Positions 1 to 7,469 of a stretch of DNA of 19,225 bases are shown in pieces. The DNA is from Clostridiales bacterium (GTDB taxonomy: Bacteria; Bacillota; Clostridia; Lachnospirales; WQUN01): assembly GCA_031271275.1 (NCBI GenBank), contig JAISWA010000054.1, forward strand, positions 1-19,225, written 5' to 3'. The first letter of the stretch is position 1. Each line of letters opens with the position of its first letter. The notes under the pieces are model-generated. The model saw nothing but the letters and a program-made list of their open reading frames with translations, was not told where the DNA came from and made no database searches. The position numbers were made by a program, and so were the translations under genes.

Positions 1-653
1 CCGTCCAATACGGTTGAGTGCCCCCAACCCCGGCGCGGCGCATAATCATCAGGGTGATAAGACGCGTCAAAAATAATCAAATCGGCGCCCCGGCAGCGAT
101 CGCTCAGCGCGTCGAAAGCTTTGGCGGGGAGCGGCCCCAGTTCAAAATCCAACATGTAAATCAACGATTTTTTCCCGTCCGTAATACAGAAAGAAAGGCA
201 TCCGTCCGAATGGCTCGCGGAAAAAGGCGCGACGCTCAGCCCGCCGGCTTGAAACGCTTCACCCGGCTTTACAAGCACGGTCCCCGCCGTGGCGTAACAG
301 GGCATAGACACCGGCCACCACGGCGGCTCAAACGCGCCGAAGGGGTTTTCCCTCGGGGTAAACACTCTTACGCCGGAGTCCTCCCATACCGGCGTAAAAG
401 TGGAAAGCCCGATGGTATGGTCAAAATGCAAATGGCTGAGCAAAATATCAAAAGGACGGGAACGCAGCCGGGGATAATCCGGCATGGTACGGCGAAGTTC
501 CTCATCCAAACGCATAAGGCCTGAACCCGCGTCGAGGATAAGCGCGCCTTCCCCCGTTTCCAGTTTAAAGCACGCGGTATTGCCGCCGTAACGGGCGTGG
601 GCCGCGCATTCACAGGAAACGGAGCCGCGGCATCCGTAAACGGTCAGCTTCAT
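1..653 (-). CDS. Metallo-beta-lactamase-fold hydrolase (partial, C-terminus off the window)
   Basis: This frame gives 217 residues from an ATG at 653 and is still open at the left edge. The N-terminus reads MKLTVYGCRGS, followed by RYGGNT near residues 21-26 and LILDAGSG near 38-45, the pattern of the PhnP-like/COG1235 branch of MBL hydrolases. The metal-binding motif SHLHFDH is at residues 73-79 (H74, H76, D78, H79). Further likely ligands are the His in SASHSD and the Asp in IIFDASYH. Family members hydrolyse phosphodiester or ester bonds using two metal ions; the substrate cannot be read here. No signal peptide is seen, so it is probably cytoplasmic. Its ATG overlaps the stop of the upstream NHL gene (ATGA), suggesting translational coupling. 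Cyclic-nucleotide phosphodiesterase activity is a tempting guess given the neighbouring cyclic-nucleotide-binding gene, but is only inference. Confidence 0.88.
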   Translation of the reverse strand, partial: MKLTVYGCRGSVSCECAAHARYGGNTACFKLETGEGALILDAGSGLMRLDEELRRTMPDYPRLRSRPFDILLSHLHFDHTIGLSTFTPVWEDSGVRVFTPRENPFGAFEPPWWPVSMPCYATAGTVLVKPGEAFQAGGLSVAPFSASHSDGCLSFCITDGKKSLIYMLDFELGPLPAKAFDALSDRCRGADLIIFDASYHPDDYAPRRGWGHSTVLD

Positions 654-1759
654 TTCTGAATCACCAACGGCATCTGCCTGATTTGGTTGTTTACGGTGTC
701 CGTTATGTATAACACGCCATTTTGCGCGTATACGTCGGAAGGCATGTTAAAGGACGCCGAAAGCGCTTCTCCGTTCACTGCTCCCGGTTCCCCGGTACCG
801 GCAAGCGTAATTACTTCGCCGTCGGCGATTGCGCGTATACGGTGGTTTCCGCTGTCCGCGACAATAAGCATACCGTCGGCAAGCGTTAAACCTCTCGGCA
901 GATTAAACAGTGCCTCCGCTGCGGGTCCGTCGGCAAATCCCCCCAACGGGCTTCCGTCCTCGTCCGTCTTGGCGGTAACGCCCGTCAGGGTGAACACGGA
1001 GCCGTTCTCTATTACGCGAATGCAGTGGTTCCCGCTGTCTGATACATAAACCCGCCCGCCGTCTTCCGATACCGCAATACCTGATGGGCAGTTAAACCGC
1101 GCTTCCGCGCCGTCGCCGTCCAAATTGCCAAGTTGCCCCGGCATACCGGCTATGGTAGTCACATCGCCCTCACTGCTGATTTTGCGTATACAGTGATTAA
1201 GCGTGTCCGCCACATATAAATTCCCGCTTTTGTCGAAAGATAACGCCGACGGGCTGTTAAAACGCGCCTCTTTTAGCGTCCCGTCCATGTGACCGGCTTC
1301 CTTGCCGCTGTATGTGGCAATTTTTGATTTCCCGATAACGCGGATAACGTGATTCTCACTGTCCGCTATAAACAACTGTCCCTGCCCGTCCGCGGCAAGC
1401 CCTACGGGGCGGTTTAACAGCGCCATCCTAATCAAGCCGTCTTTATAATCGCCTTTGGGGAAACGATACGCATCCATACCGAGTACGCTGCCTGCCAGCG
1501 TTCCGATTTCACCTTCCGCGTCAGCGGTTCGTATCAGATTATTATACGTGTCCGCAATATACAGCCTTTCGCCGTCACCGGTCAGCCCCATCGGAAGGTT
1601 AAACCGCGCGGAAACGAATCCGTCCACCGCGCCGTGGCTTCCCATTCCCGCAAGTAAAGTAACGGCGGCGGGTTCTTCCTCCGCGTTAAAGGCGGTTAAA
1701 TTTATCGAAAACAATCCCAACAATCCGGCAAACAGCAGCGCGGCGGCTTTTTTTAACAT
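650..1759 (-). CDS. Exported NHL-repeat beta-propeller protein
   Basis: This is a 369-residue protein. Residues 1 to about 26 form a signal peptide: MLKKAAA, a hydrophobic stretch, then a small-residue region before AEEEPA. The rest is six NHL-type repeats of roughly 50-55 residues, each with a 'FN.P.GL' strand, a 'LYIADT.NH.IR' strand and a 'TLAG' turn. Six such blades would close one beta-propeller. NHL propellers usually bind protein or carbohydrate ligands, and no catalytic motif was seen. The start is the ATG at 1759, preceded by AAAGGAG about 8 nt upstream and lying 13 bp after the stop of the DUF2225 gene. Its stop overlaps the start of the MBL gene. It is likely secreted or held outside the membrane as a binding or sensing module. 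The ligand is unknown. Confidence 0.9.
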   Translation of the reverse strand: MLKKAAALLFAGLLGLFSINLTAFNAEEEPAAVTLLAGMGSHGAVDGFVSARFNLPMGLTGDGERLYIADTYNNLIRTADAEGEIGTLAGSVLGMDAYRFPKGDYKDGLIRMALLNRPVGLAADGQGQLFIADSENHVIRVIGKSKIATYSGKEAGHMDGTLKEARFNSPSALSFDKSGNLYVADTLNHCIRKISSEGDVTTIAGMPGQLGNLDGDGAEARFNCPSGIAVSEDGGRVYVSDSGNHCIRVIENGSVFTLTGVTAKTDEDGSPLGGFADGPAAEALFNLPRGLTLADGMLIVADSGNHRIRAIADGEVITLAGTGEPGAVNGEALSASFNMPSDVYAQNGVLYITDTVNNQIRQMPLVIQK

Positions 1760-1772
1760 AGGTAAGCTCCTT

Positions 1773-2915
1773 TCAGCCCCTGTATTTATCGTCTATTTCA
1801 CGAAGGCGTTCCGACGCGAGCCGCGCGTAAAAGGAATTTACGCCCGGTTCGCCTTTTACGCGCCGAAAAAAATCTTCCGCCATTTTATAATTTCCCCTTT
1901 TAAAAATCAGCTCCGCCGTCAGCATTTCCGCGCGCAGCCGTTGGCTGCGGGGCGGGTCGCCTTTCTCACACACAGCGAGGAATAAATCCAAGGCTTGCCG
2001 CTCGGCGTAGCCACGCATGTTTTCATCCTCACATTCGCCGTACAGCCAACTTGCGCGCTGCCATATCCGCGCCTTTATGATATCGGCGTGAGGGAAACAT
2101 AAGCCCGCGCACATTTCTGTCAGAAACAGCAACGCGAAAAAGTCGTTTGCGTCCCTTACCCCGTTGTCGTCCAAACAAAAACGGCCGCGAAACGGGGCAA
2201 GGCGTTCGGTAAGCAAACGCGCGCAGGAGGTATGCGCTTTTTCGAACTGGTCATAAAACGCGCTGACACAGCAGTTAGGGCAACCTATTATTTCATAATA
2301 TAATAAATCATAGGTTTTACTCCTGATTTGCCCGTCCTCGCCGGTTCTTTTTAATTCCAACGCCTGCAGCGCGCTCTCCGACAACGGGCGCGGCACAAAT
2401 CGCGAAAATACCTTAAGGCAAAAAGGACATTGAAAAGACCGAAGCGCCGTCTCTGCCGGAGGCGGCGGCATCTGCCGCGCGTAAACCCTGTGCCCCGCAG
2501 GGAACAGTGAGTCGGCGGAAGGGTGCGGGTCGTCCTTATCCGTCAATCGGAAATTGCTTTCTTCCAACCGGGCGCAAAGTGTGCGGAGCAGGGAGTACGT
2601 CAATTCCGCCTGACTCTCGAAAAATTCCAACGCGTTTTTCCGGTTAATCCTTAAGGCGATCAAATCCTCCGCGGCAACCACGTCCGCGGTGCGTTCCTTA
2701 TTCAGGAACAACGACATTTCCCCGAAAAAGTCACCCGCGCGAAGGCTTGCAAGCCGGGTGGCGTTTTGCCTGCCGTAATTTTTATAAACCTCCGCCCTGC
2801 CTTTCAAAATGATGTACATGCTGTCCGTATCTCCGTCGCCTTCACGCATAATCACCGCGTTTTTGGCAAACCGCTGCGGATTGGATTTTTCAATCAGCAT
2901 TTGCAAGTCAACCAT
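1773..2915 (-). CDS. Cyclic nucleotide-binding domain fused to DUF2225
   Basis: The protein is 380 residues. Residues about 5-120 are a CRP-like cyclic-nucleotide-binding domain; the phosphate-binding cassette FGEMSLF...ERTADV lies at 64-79, with Glu66, Arg75 and Thr76 in the positions that contact cyclic nucleotide in the family. A linker follows, then a DUF2225-type region with CPFC at 163-166 and CPNC at 212-215, probably a zinc site, and a helical C-terminus (about 250-380) resembling TPR-type helices. There is no helix-turn-helix, so it is not a CRP-type transcription factor. No signal peptide is present, so it is cytoplasmic. The start has GGGAGG 7-8 nt upstream and lies 18 bp after the FecR-domain gene. 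The intact pocket suggests real ligand binding, but whether cAMP, cGMP or another nucleotide cannot be told. The role of DUF2225 is unknown. Confidence 0.88.
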   Translation of the reverse strand: MVDLQMLIEKSNPQRFAKNAVIMREGDGDTDSMYIILKGRAEVYKNYGRQNATRLASLRAGDFFGEMSLFLNKERTADVVAAEDLIALRINRKNALEFFESQAELTYSLLRTLCARLEESNFRLTDKDDPHPSADSLFPAGHRVYARQMPPPPAETALRSFQCPFCLKVFSRFVPRPLSESALQALELKRTGEDGQIRSKTYDLLYYEIIGCPNCCVSAFYDQFEKAHTSCARLLTERLAPFRGRFCLDDNGVRDANDFFALLFLTEMCAGLCFPHADIIKARIWQRASWLYGECEDENMRGYAERQALDLFLAVCEKGDPPRSQRLRAEMLTAELIFKRGNYKMAEDFFRRVKGEPGVNSFYARLASERLREIDDKYRG

Positions 2916-2933
2916 TAAAATACCTCCCGGAAA

Positions 2934-3905
2934 TTAAAGAGTTACCGAAAGCGACGAAGGCGATGTATCGGAAGGCGTGGGCACAGGCGTGGGCGTGGGA
3001 GATGACGTAGGCCTTGGGGTTGGGCGTGGCGTAGGGCTTGGCGTGGGGGTCAAGGTAGGCTTCGGCGTAGGGACGGCATCTTCCGCCGCCGCTTCCGCCG
3101 CGACTGCTTCTTCAATCATTTGGGGAAGCGCCTCAACCTGTTCTTCCGTTATTATCCCTGACTCAAGCAAGATATCCTCGTAACTTTCCACCGCTCTTAA
3201 CGCAAACGAGTCCATGTTTTCTAACTCAATGCCCTCGACAATTTGATATTCCCCGCCTTCGCTGCGCACATAGTTTTCCGGCAGAACATCGTTTTCATCA
3301 TAAAGCCCGTCGTAAGCGTATAACGTGTTGCCTGCAGATACTTCATAATTGTCTACCTCGCCCGACCCTTCTATCATAGTAACGGTCACGAGGCTTAAAT
3401 CTCTGGACAAAATATATATTGTGCCGCGTACCGCGGAGGACGTGTTGCCCGCGCGGGTCTCAAGGCGCTGCCCTTCCGGCTGCTTGCCTGCGTCCATTAG
3501 CAAGCTGCCGCTCTGCATGGATATGGAAAGCGTGGACTCAGACGCCCTGCTTATCACTACTTTAGAAGATTGGTCCATTTGTACGATTGCATTATCGTCC
3601 AAGCTTAAATAACAGTAGGAATCCTTGCCTGTAGCTACGGTATAGCCTTCGTGAAGCTTGAGCCCTTCTTTTGCCGCAAAGGTTAAGGGCGTGCCTTTTG
3701 TCATCACCACGTCTTCGCCCTCGATTTTAAAAATCGAAACGATCCGCGCTTCCGCCAACGGTTCCGCCTCCGCTTCCGCCGTCGCTTCTGCCGCCGGTTC
3801 CGCTTCAGCGGCATACACATAGGCAAACCGGCACGCCACGGCGATTGCCAAAACCATTAAACACGCGGTTATCTTCCTTTGAGGTGTTTTTTCCACTCCG
3901 CTCAT
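2934..3905 (-). CDS. Exported FecR-domain protein with Pro/Thr-rich tail
   Basis: The protein is 323 residues. A basic N-terminus (KTPQRK) precedes a hydrophobic stretch at about 14-31 that is a signal peptide or anchor. An Ala/Glu-rich linker follows, then a FecR-like domain at about 60-200 containing the hallmark SAVRGT. The middle is acidic, and the last ~45 residues are a low-complexity tract of PTP repeats ending in VTL, probably a wall-spanning or extended linker. FecR domains occur in Gram-negative sigma regulators and also, as here, in extracellular proteins of Gram-positives; no sigma factor is adjacent. The annotated ATG sits directly against AAGGGG, which is too close for a normal Shine-Dalgarno. 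A GTG three codons later (3896) has better spacing and may be the true start. It is the first gene of the four-gene minus-strand set. No promoter was confidently assigned upstream. Confidence 0.85.
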   Translation of the reverse strand: MSGVEKTPQRKITACLMVLAIAVACRFAYVYAAEAEPAAEATAEAEAEPLAEARIVSIFKIEGEDVVMTKGTPLTFAAKEGLKLHEGYTVATGKDSYCYLSLDDNAIVQMDQSSKVVISRASESTLSISMQSGSLLMDAGKQPEGQRLETRAGNTSSAVRGTIYILSRDLSLVTVTMIEGSGEVDNYEVSAGNTLYAYDGLYDENDVLPENYVRSEGGEYQIVEGIELENMDSFALRAVESYEDILLESGIITEEQVEALPQMIEEAVAAEAAAEDAVPTPKPTLTPTPSPTPRPTPRPTSSPTPTPVPTPSDTSPSSLSVTL

Positions 3906-4046
3906 CCCCTTCGTGATTTCTTTTGTAAAAATATTTAAAATGCTCAGATTGAAACCTGTTGCGTTGCAAACATTTTAACATATTTTCTGTCGAAAAGGGA
4001 GGGCCTGTTAAACATTATTCACAATAGCCGCCGGGCGCGTACAAGC

Positions 4047-4078
4047 AAAAAAATACAGCCTCTTTGAAGAAGCTGTAT
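4047..4078 (-). terminator. Intrinsic terminator after clpX
   Basis: Read on the minus strand, ATACAGCTTCT pairs with its near-perfect complement across a 4-nt loop (one G-U pair), followed directly by seven T residues. It lies 23 bp beyond the clpX stop and separates the tig-clpP-clpX operon from the FecR-domain operon that follows on the same strand. The remaining 140 bp up to the FecR start is AT-rich but shows no clear sigma-A promoter. Confidence 0.9.
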
Positions 4079-4100
4079 AAATTCATTGCGATTATTTTCC

Positions 4101-5399
4101 TCAACCCACCGACATATGCCTTGCCCTGCGCCGCTTGGGTTTTCTGACAATCGGTTGGCGGTTGTCGTTCAAGACCAACTGCGGCGGCAGTTTCTGCTCC
4201 ACCGTCTCCCGGGTGATAATACATTTCTCTACTTTATTATTGGAAGGCACTTCGTACATGATATCCGTCAGTATTCCCTCCACAATCGCCCTAAGCCCGC
4301 GGGCGCCGGTGCGGCGCTCAATCGCGAGCTTCGCGATGGCGCGCAGGGCGTCTTCCTCAAACTCAAGGCGCACATTATCCAACTCAAGCATGAATTGAAA
4401 CTGCTTGGTCAGCGCGTTCTTGGGTTCCTTCAATATGGACATCAGCGCGTCTTCGTCCAAGTTGGAAAGGGTGACGATCATGGGCAGCCGCCCGATGATT
4501 TCCGGTATCAGCCCGTACTTGTGCAAGTCCTGCGGCTGTAAATCCTTTAAAACGTCTATGGAAAGCCGCTCGCTTTTGGTGATTACTTCCGCGCCGAAGC
4601 CGATGACCTTTTTATTGAGCCGCTGCTCCACGATTTTTTCAATCCCGTCGAAAGCGCCCCCGCATATGAACAAAATATTCGCGGTGTTTATCTGTATAAA
4701 ATCCTGATGGGGGTGCTTGCGCCCGCCCTGCGGCGGTACGGAAGCAATCGTCCCCTCGAGAATTTTTAACAGCGCCTGCTGCACGCCCTCGCCGCTTACG
4801 TCGCGGGTGATGGACGGGTTGTCGGAGCGGCGGGATATCTTGTCAATTTCATCCACGTAAATAATGCCGCGCTCCGCCCGCTCGATATCAAAATCCGCCG
4901 CCTGTATGAGCTTCAATAAAATATTTTCCACGTCTTCGCCTACGTACCCGGCTTCCGTCAGCGCCGTGGCGTCCGCTATGGCGAAAGGCACATGCAAAAA
5001 CCGCGCCAATGTTTCCGCCATGTAGGTCTTGCCCACGCCGGTGGGGCCGATTAGCAGGATATTGCTTTTCTGCAGTTCCACCTCGTCGTCGCCGATTTCG
5101 CGCATGGTAATGCGCTTATAATGGTTGTACACCGCCACGGAAAGCGCGACCTTCGCGCGGTCCTGTCCTATTACGTACTCGTCGAGGAACGCGCGTATGT
5201 CTTTAGGCTTCGGTAAACGGAAAGTATCGTCAAACTGCGGCGTCTCAACCTCGCCTTCCTCCAATATATCGGAGCAGAGGTCTACGCACTCGTCGCAGAT
5301 ATACACATTCGGCCCCGCGATAATTTTAACCACTTCGTCCTGCGTCTTGCCGCAGAAGGAACACCTTACCGCTTTACGGTCGTCCAGTTTTGCGGGCAT
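4101..5399 (-). CDS. clpX: ATP-dependent Clp protease ATP-binding subunit ClpX
   Basis: The protein is 432 residues, normal for ClpX. The N-terminal zinc-binding domain has Cys13, Cys16, Cys35 and Cys38. The AAA+ module has Walker A GPTGVGKT at 118-125, the GYVG pore loop near 150, Walker B IIYVDEID near 180-187, the RKH pore loop, the IGF ClpP-docking tripeptide (KKVIGFGAE) and the sensor-2 RTGARGLR segment. It forms the hexameric unfoldase that feeds substrates into ClpP in the cytoplasm. The start is the ATG at 5399; its Shine-Dalgarno GGAGGTGA overlaps the clpP stop codon, and the intergenic gap is only 4 bp, so the two are translationally linked. All motifs needed for ATPase activity and ClpP docking are present. 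Confidence 0.98.
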   Translation of the reverse strand: MPAKLDDRKAVRCSFCGKTQDEVVKIIAGPNVYICDECVDLCSDILEEGEVETPQFDDTFRLPKPKDIRAFLDEYVIGQDRAKVALSVAVYNHYKRITMREIGDDEVELQKSNILLIGPTGVGKTYMAETLARFLHVPFAIADATALTEAGYVGEDVENILLKLIQAADFDIERAERGIIYVDEIDKISRRSDNPSITRDVSGEGVQQALLKILEGTIASVPPQGGRKHPHQDFIQINTANILFICGGAFDGIEKIVEQRLNKKVIGFGAEVITKSERLSIDVLKDLQPQDLHKYGLIPEIIGRLPMIVTLSNLDEDALMSILKEPKNALTKQFQFMLELDNVRLEFEEDALRAIAKLAIERRTGARGLRAIVEGILTDIMYEVPSNNKVEKCIITRETVEQKLPPQLVLNDNRQPIVRKPKRRRARHMSVG

Positions 5400-5403
5400 T
5401 CGG

Positions 5404-5988
5404 TCACCTCCGGGTTATAACCTTGTCAATGATGCCATATTCAAGCGCTTCTTCCGCCGTCATGTAATGGTCGCGCTCGTGGTCGCGCTCCACCACCTCA
5501 AAGGGCTGACCGGTATTCTCCGACATAATGGTCAGCATTTTCTTTTTCGTTTTGATAATATGCTCCGTATGGATAAACATGTCCGTCGCCTGCCCGCGCG
5601 TACCGCCGGAGGGTTGGTGAATCAAAATTTCCGCGTTGGGAAGGGCGAACCGCTTCCCCTTCGCGCCGCCCGTAAGTAAAAACGCGCCCATGCTCGCCGC
5701 CATGCCCACGCATATGGTAGAGACGTCGCATTTGATATGGTTCATGGTGTCGTAAATGGCGAACCCGGAATGGATATGCCCGCCGGGGCTGTTGATGTAG
5801 AAGTTAATATCCTTGTCCGGGTCCTCCGACGCGAGGAACAGCATCTGCGCCACCACAAGGCTCGCGGTGACGTCGTTGACCTCGTCGCTCAGGAAAATAA
5901 TCCGGTCTTTCAGCAGCCGGGAATAAATATCATAGGAACGCTCGCCCCGGCTTGTTTGCTCAATTACATAGGGAACCAAACTGCTCAT
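5404..5988 (-). CDS. clpP: ATP-dependent Clp protease proteolytic subunit ClpP
   Basis: The protein is 194 residues, the usual ClpP length. The catalytic triad is visible: Ser99 in GMAASMG, His124 in LIHQPSGG, and the Asp in the ERDHERD segment (169-173). The INSPGG oxyanion-region motif is at 66-70. It forms the tetradecameric serine-protease barrel that works with ClpX encoded 4 bp downstream. The start ATG at 5988 follows TGGAGGAAG at good spacing, 21 bp after the tig stop. The order tig-clpP-clpX is a classic operon. Confidence 0.98.
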   Translation of the reverse strand: MSSLVPYVIEQTSRGERSYDIYSRLLKDRIIFLSDEVNDVTASLVVAQMLFLASEDPDKDINFYINSPGGHIHSGFAIYDTMNHIKCDVSTICVGMAASMGAFLLTGGAKGKRFALPNAEILIHQPSGGTRGQATDMFIHTEHIIKTKKKMLTIMSENTGQPFEVVERDHERDHYMTAEEALEYGIIDKVITRR

Positions 5989-6009
5989 GTATCTTCCTCC
6001 ATTTTAATA

Positions 6010-7302
6010 TTATAGACCCTGCTCTACCGCGACGGCTTTTTCCACCAGGAAGTCAAGTGCCTTCTGGTTAAGTATTTCGCCGATGATTTCCGCCTTGCGG
6101 TCGGGTTTTATTTTTTCAAGCAGCTCGTCCGCCGGCATTTTAAACCGTTCCGCCATTTCGTTAACACGCTTGAGGTAATCTTCTTCCGATGCTTCTATTT
6201 TTTCTTTCTTCGCGACGGCTTCCAACGCGAGGATAGAATCTACTTCCTCATGCGCCTTGGTCATGTAGCTTTCTTTAAGCGCCGCTTCGTCTACCTGCGC
6301 GAACTGCATGTACATTTCCCAACTCATGCCCTGATGCGCAAGCTGATGCTTTAAATCTTCGACCATATCTTCCACGCGGCCCGTATACATGACCTCCGGA
6401 ACGTCCATCACGGTTTTTTCGATCAACTGCTTGATAACGGCGGTTTTAATATTCATATCGGCCTGATCTTCTTTTTCCTTGCGAATCTTCTCCGCAAGGG
6501 AATCGCGGTATTCCGCCAGCGTGTCAAATTCCGAAACGTCCTGCGCGAAATCGTCGTCAATCTCCGGATATTCCTTGCGCTTTACGTCTAATACCTCGAC
6601 CTCGAACATGGCGTCTTTTCCCGCAAGGTCAGTATGCCCATAATCCTCGGGGAACTTAACATTAACCTCGATATCGTCGCCGGGCACATGCCCGACGATT
6701 TGATCCTCAAAGGTATCTATGAAGGTATGCGTGCCCAATGTCAAATCGTAATCCTTGCCCTCGCCGCCCTCAAACGGTTCGCCGTCGCTGTAGCCCTTGA
6801 AGTTTATGGAAACGATATCGCCCATTTGCGCGGGTTCGTCCACGCTTACCTGCCGGGCGTTCTTCTCCCGCTCCGCCTGAAGCTTCGCCTGAATGTCGGA
6901 GTCGTTTGGCTCGGTATCCTGTTTCGGGTACGTAAGACCGTAATATCCGTCAACTTCCACCTGCGGCTTGACATAAACCTCCGCTTCGAATACGACGCCG
7001 TTGTCCTCGTCGGCGCTTTGCAATTTAATAGACGGGCGGTACACCGGTTCTACCCCGTGCTCGTCAAGCGCGTTTTCATACGCGTCCGGCAGCACATGGT
7101 TGATGGCGTCGTCATAAAAAAAGTCTTTGCCGTACATTCGCTCGATAACCCTGCGGGGGGCTTTACCCTTACGGAAGCCGGGGATGGTGACAAGGCCCTT
7201 GTTCTTCTGGTACGAAAACTGCAAGCCCTCCCTGAATTTTTCCGGCGAAACATCAATCGTGAGTTTTATTTTGTTTTTCTCGAGCTGCTCGAACGTGCTC
7301 AT
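6010..7302 (-). CDS. tig: Trigger factor, ribosome-associated chaperone
   Basis: From the ATG at 7302 the protein is 430 residues beginning MSTFEQLEKNK, the family's usual length and N-terminus. A longer reading from a TTG at 7326 would add eight residues, but that segment contains the Shine-Dalgarno (GAGAGGA, ~10 nt before the ATG), so the ATG is preferred. The ribosome-docking signature GFRKGKAPR is in the N-terminal domain, a FKBP-like PPIase domain (GDIVSINFKGYSDGEPFEGG onward) sits in the middle, and the C-terminal helical chaperone arms follow. It binds nascent chains at the ribosome exit near L23. It is first in the tig-clpP-clpX operon, which links folding at the ribosome with proteolysis of failures. 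Confidence 0.97.
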   Translation of the reverse strand: MSTFEQLEKNKIKLTIDVSPEKFREGLQFSYQKNKGLVTIPGFRKGKAPRRVIERMYGKDFFYDDAINHVLPDAYENALDEHGVEPVYRPSIKLQSADEDNGVVFEAEVYVKPQVEVDGYYGLTYPKQDTEPNDSDIQAKLQAEREKNARQVSVDEPAQMGDIVSINFKGYSDGEPFEGGEGKDYDLTLGTHTFIDTFEDQIVGHVPGDDIEVNVKFPEDYGHTDLAGKDAMFEVEVLDVKRKEYPEIDDDFAQDVSEFDTLAEYRDSLAEKIRKEKEDQADMNIKTAVIKQLIEKTVMDVPEVMYTGRVEDMVEDLKHQLAHQGMSWEMYMQFAQVDEAALKESYMTKAHEEVDSILALEAVAKKEKIEASEEDYLKRVNEMAERFKMPADELLEKIKPDRKAEIIGEILNQKALDFLVEKAVAVEQGL

Positions 7303-7354
7303 CAGCGCAAAATCCTCTCTTGTCAAGAATTAATTTTCCTTCAAACCACGCGCA

Positions 7355-7363
7355 AGTATATCA
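7355..7363 (-). promoter_or_regulatory. Extended -10 promoter of tig-clpP-clpX
   Basis: On the minus strand the sequence TGATATACT is an extended -10 (TG-N-TATACT). The -35 region is weak. The predicted start near 7348 gives a leader of about 46 nt to the tig ATG. It lies in the divergent gap with the cheB-like gene. No CIRCE or CtsR-type heat-shock operator was seen. Confidence 0.6.
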
Positions 7364-7423
7364 CAGCGGAAAACCTATTGCTATACCGCGCGGCGTTTGG
7401 CGTGGTTTAAAGGGGAGCCGCGG

Positions 7424-7452
7424 TTGACTTTGCCAATGCGCTGCGCTAAACT
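7424..7452 (+). promoter_or_regulatory. Sigma-A-type promoter for the cheB-pta-ackA set
   Basis: TTGACT at 7424-7429 and TAAACT at 7447-7452 are separated by exactly 17 bp. A start site around 7459 would leave only about 11 nt before the ATG at 7470, so the leader is very short. That fits the absence of a strong ribosome binding site there. Confidence 0.5.
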
Positions 7453-7469
7453 CGCACCGGTGATTATCA

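Noticed and set aside
18..524. 168-codon plus-strand frame at the left edge
   Set aside because: It lies opposite the MBL hydrolase, whose metal-binding motif and family pattern are clear; the plus-strand translation is arginine-rich and unlike a real protein.
4101..4541. Plus-strand frames opposite clpX
   Set aside because: clpX is full length with every motif in place; the opposite frames have no ribosome binding sites and no family resemblance.
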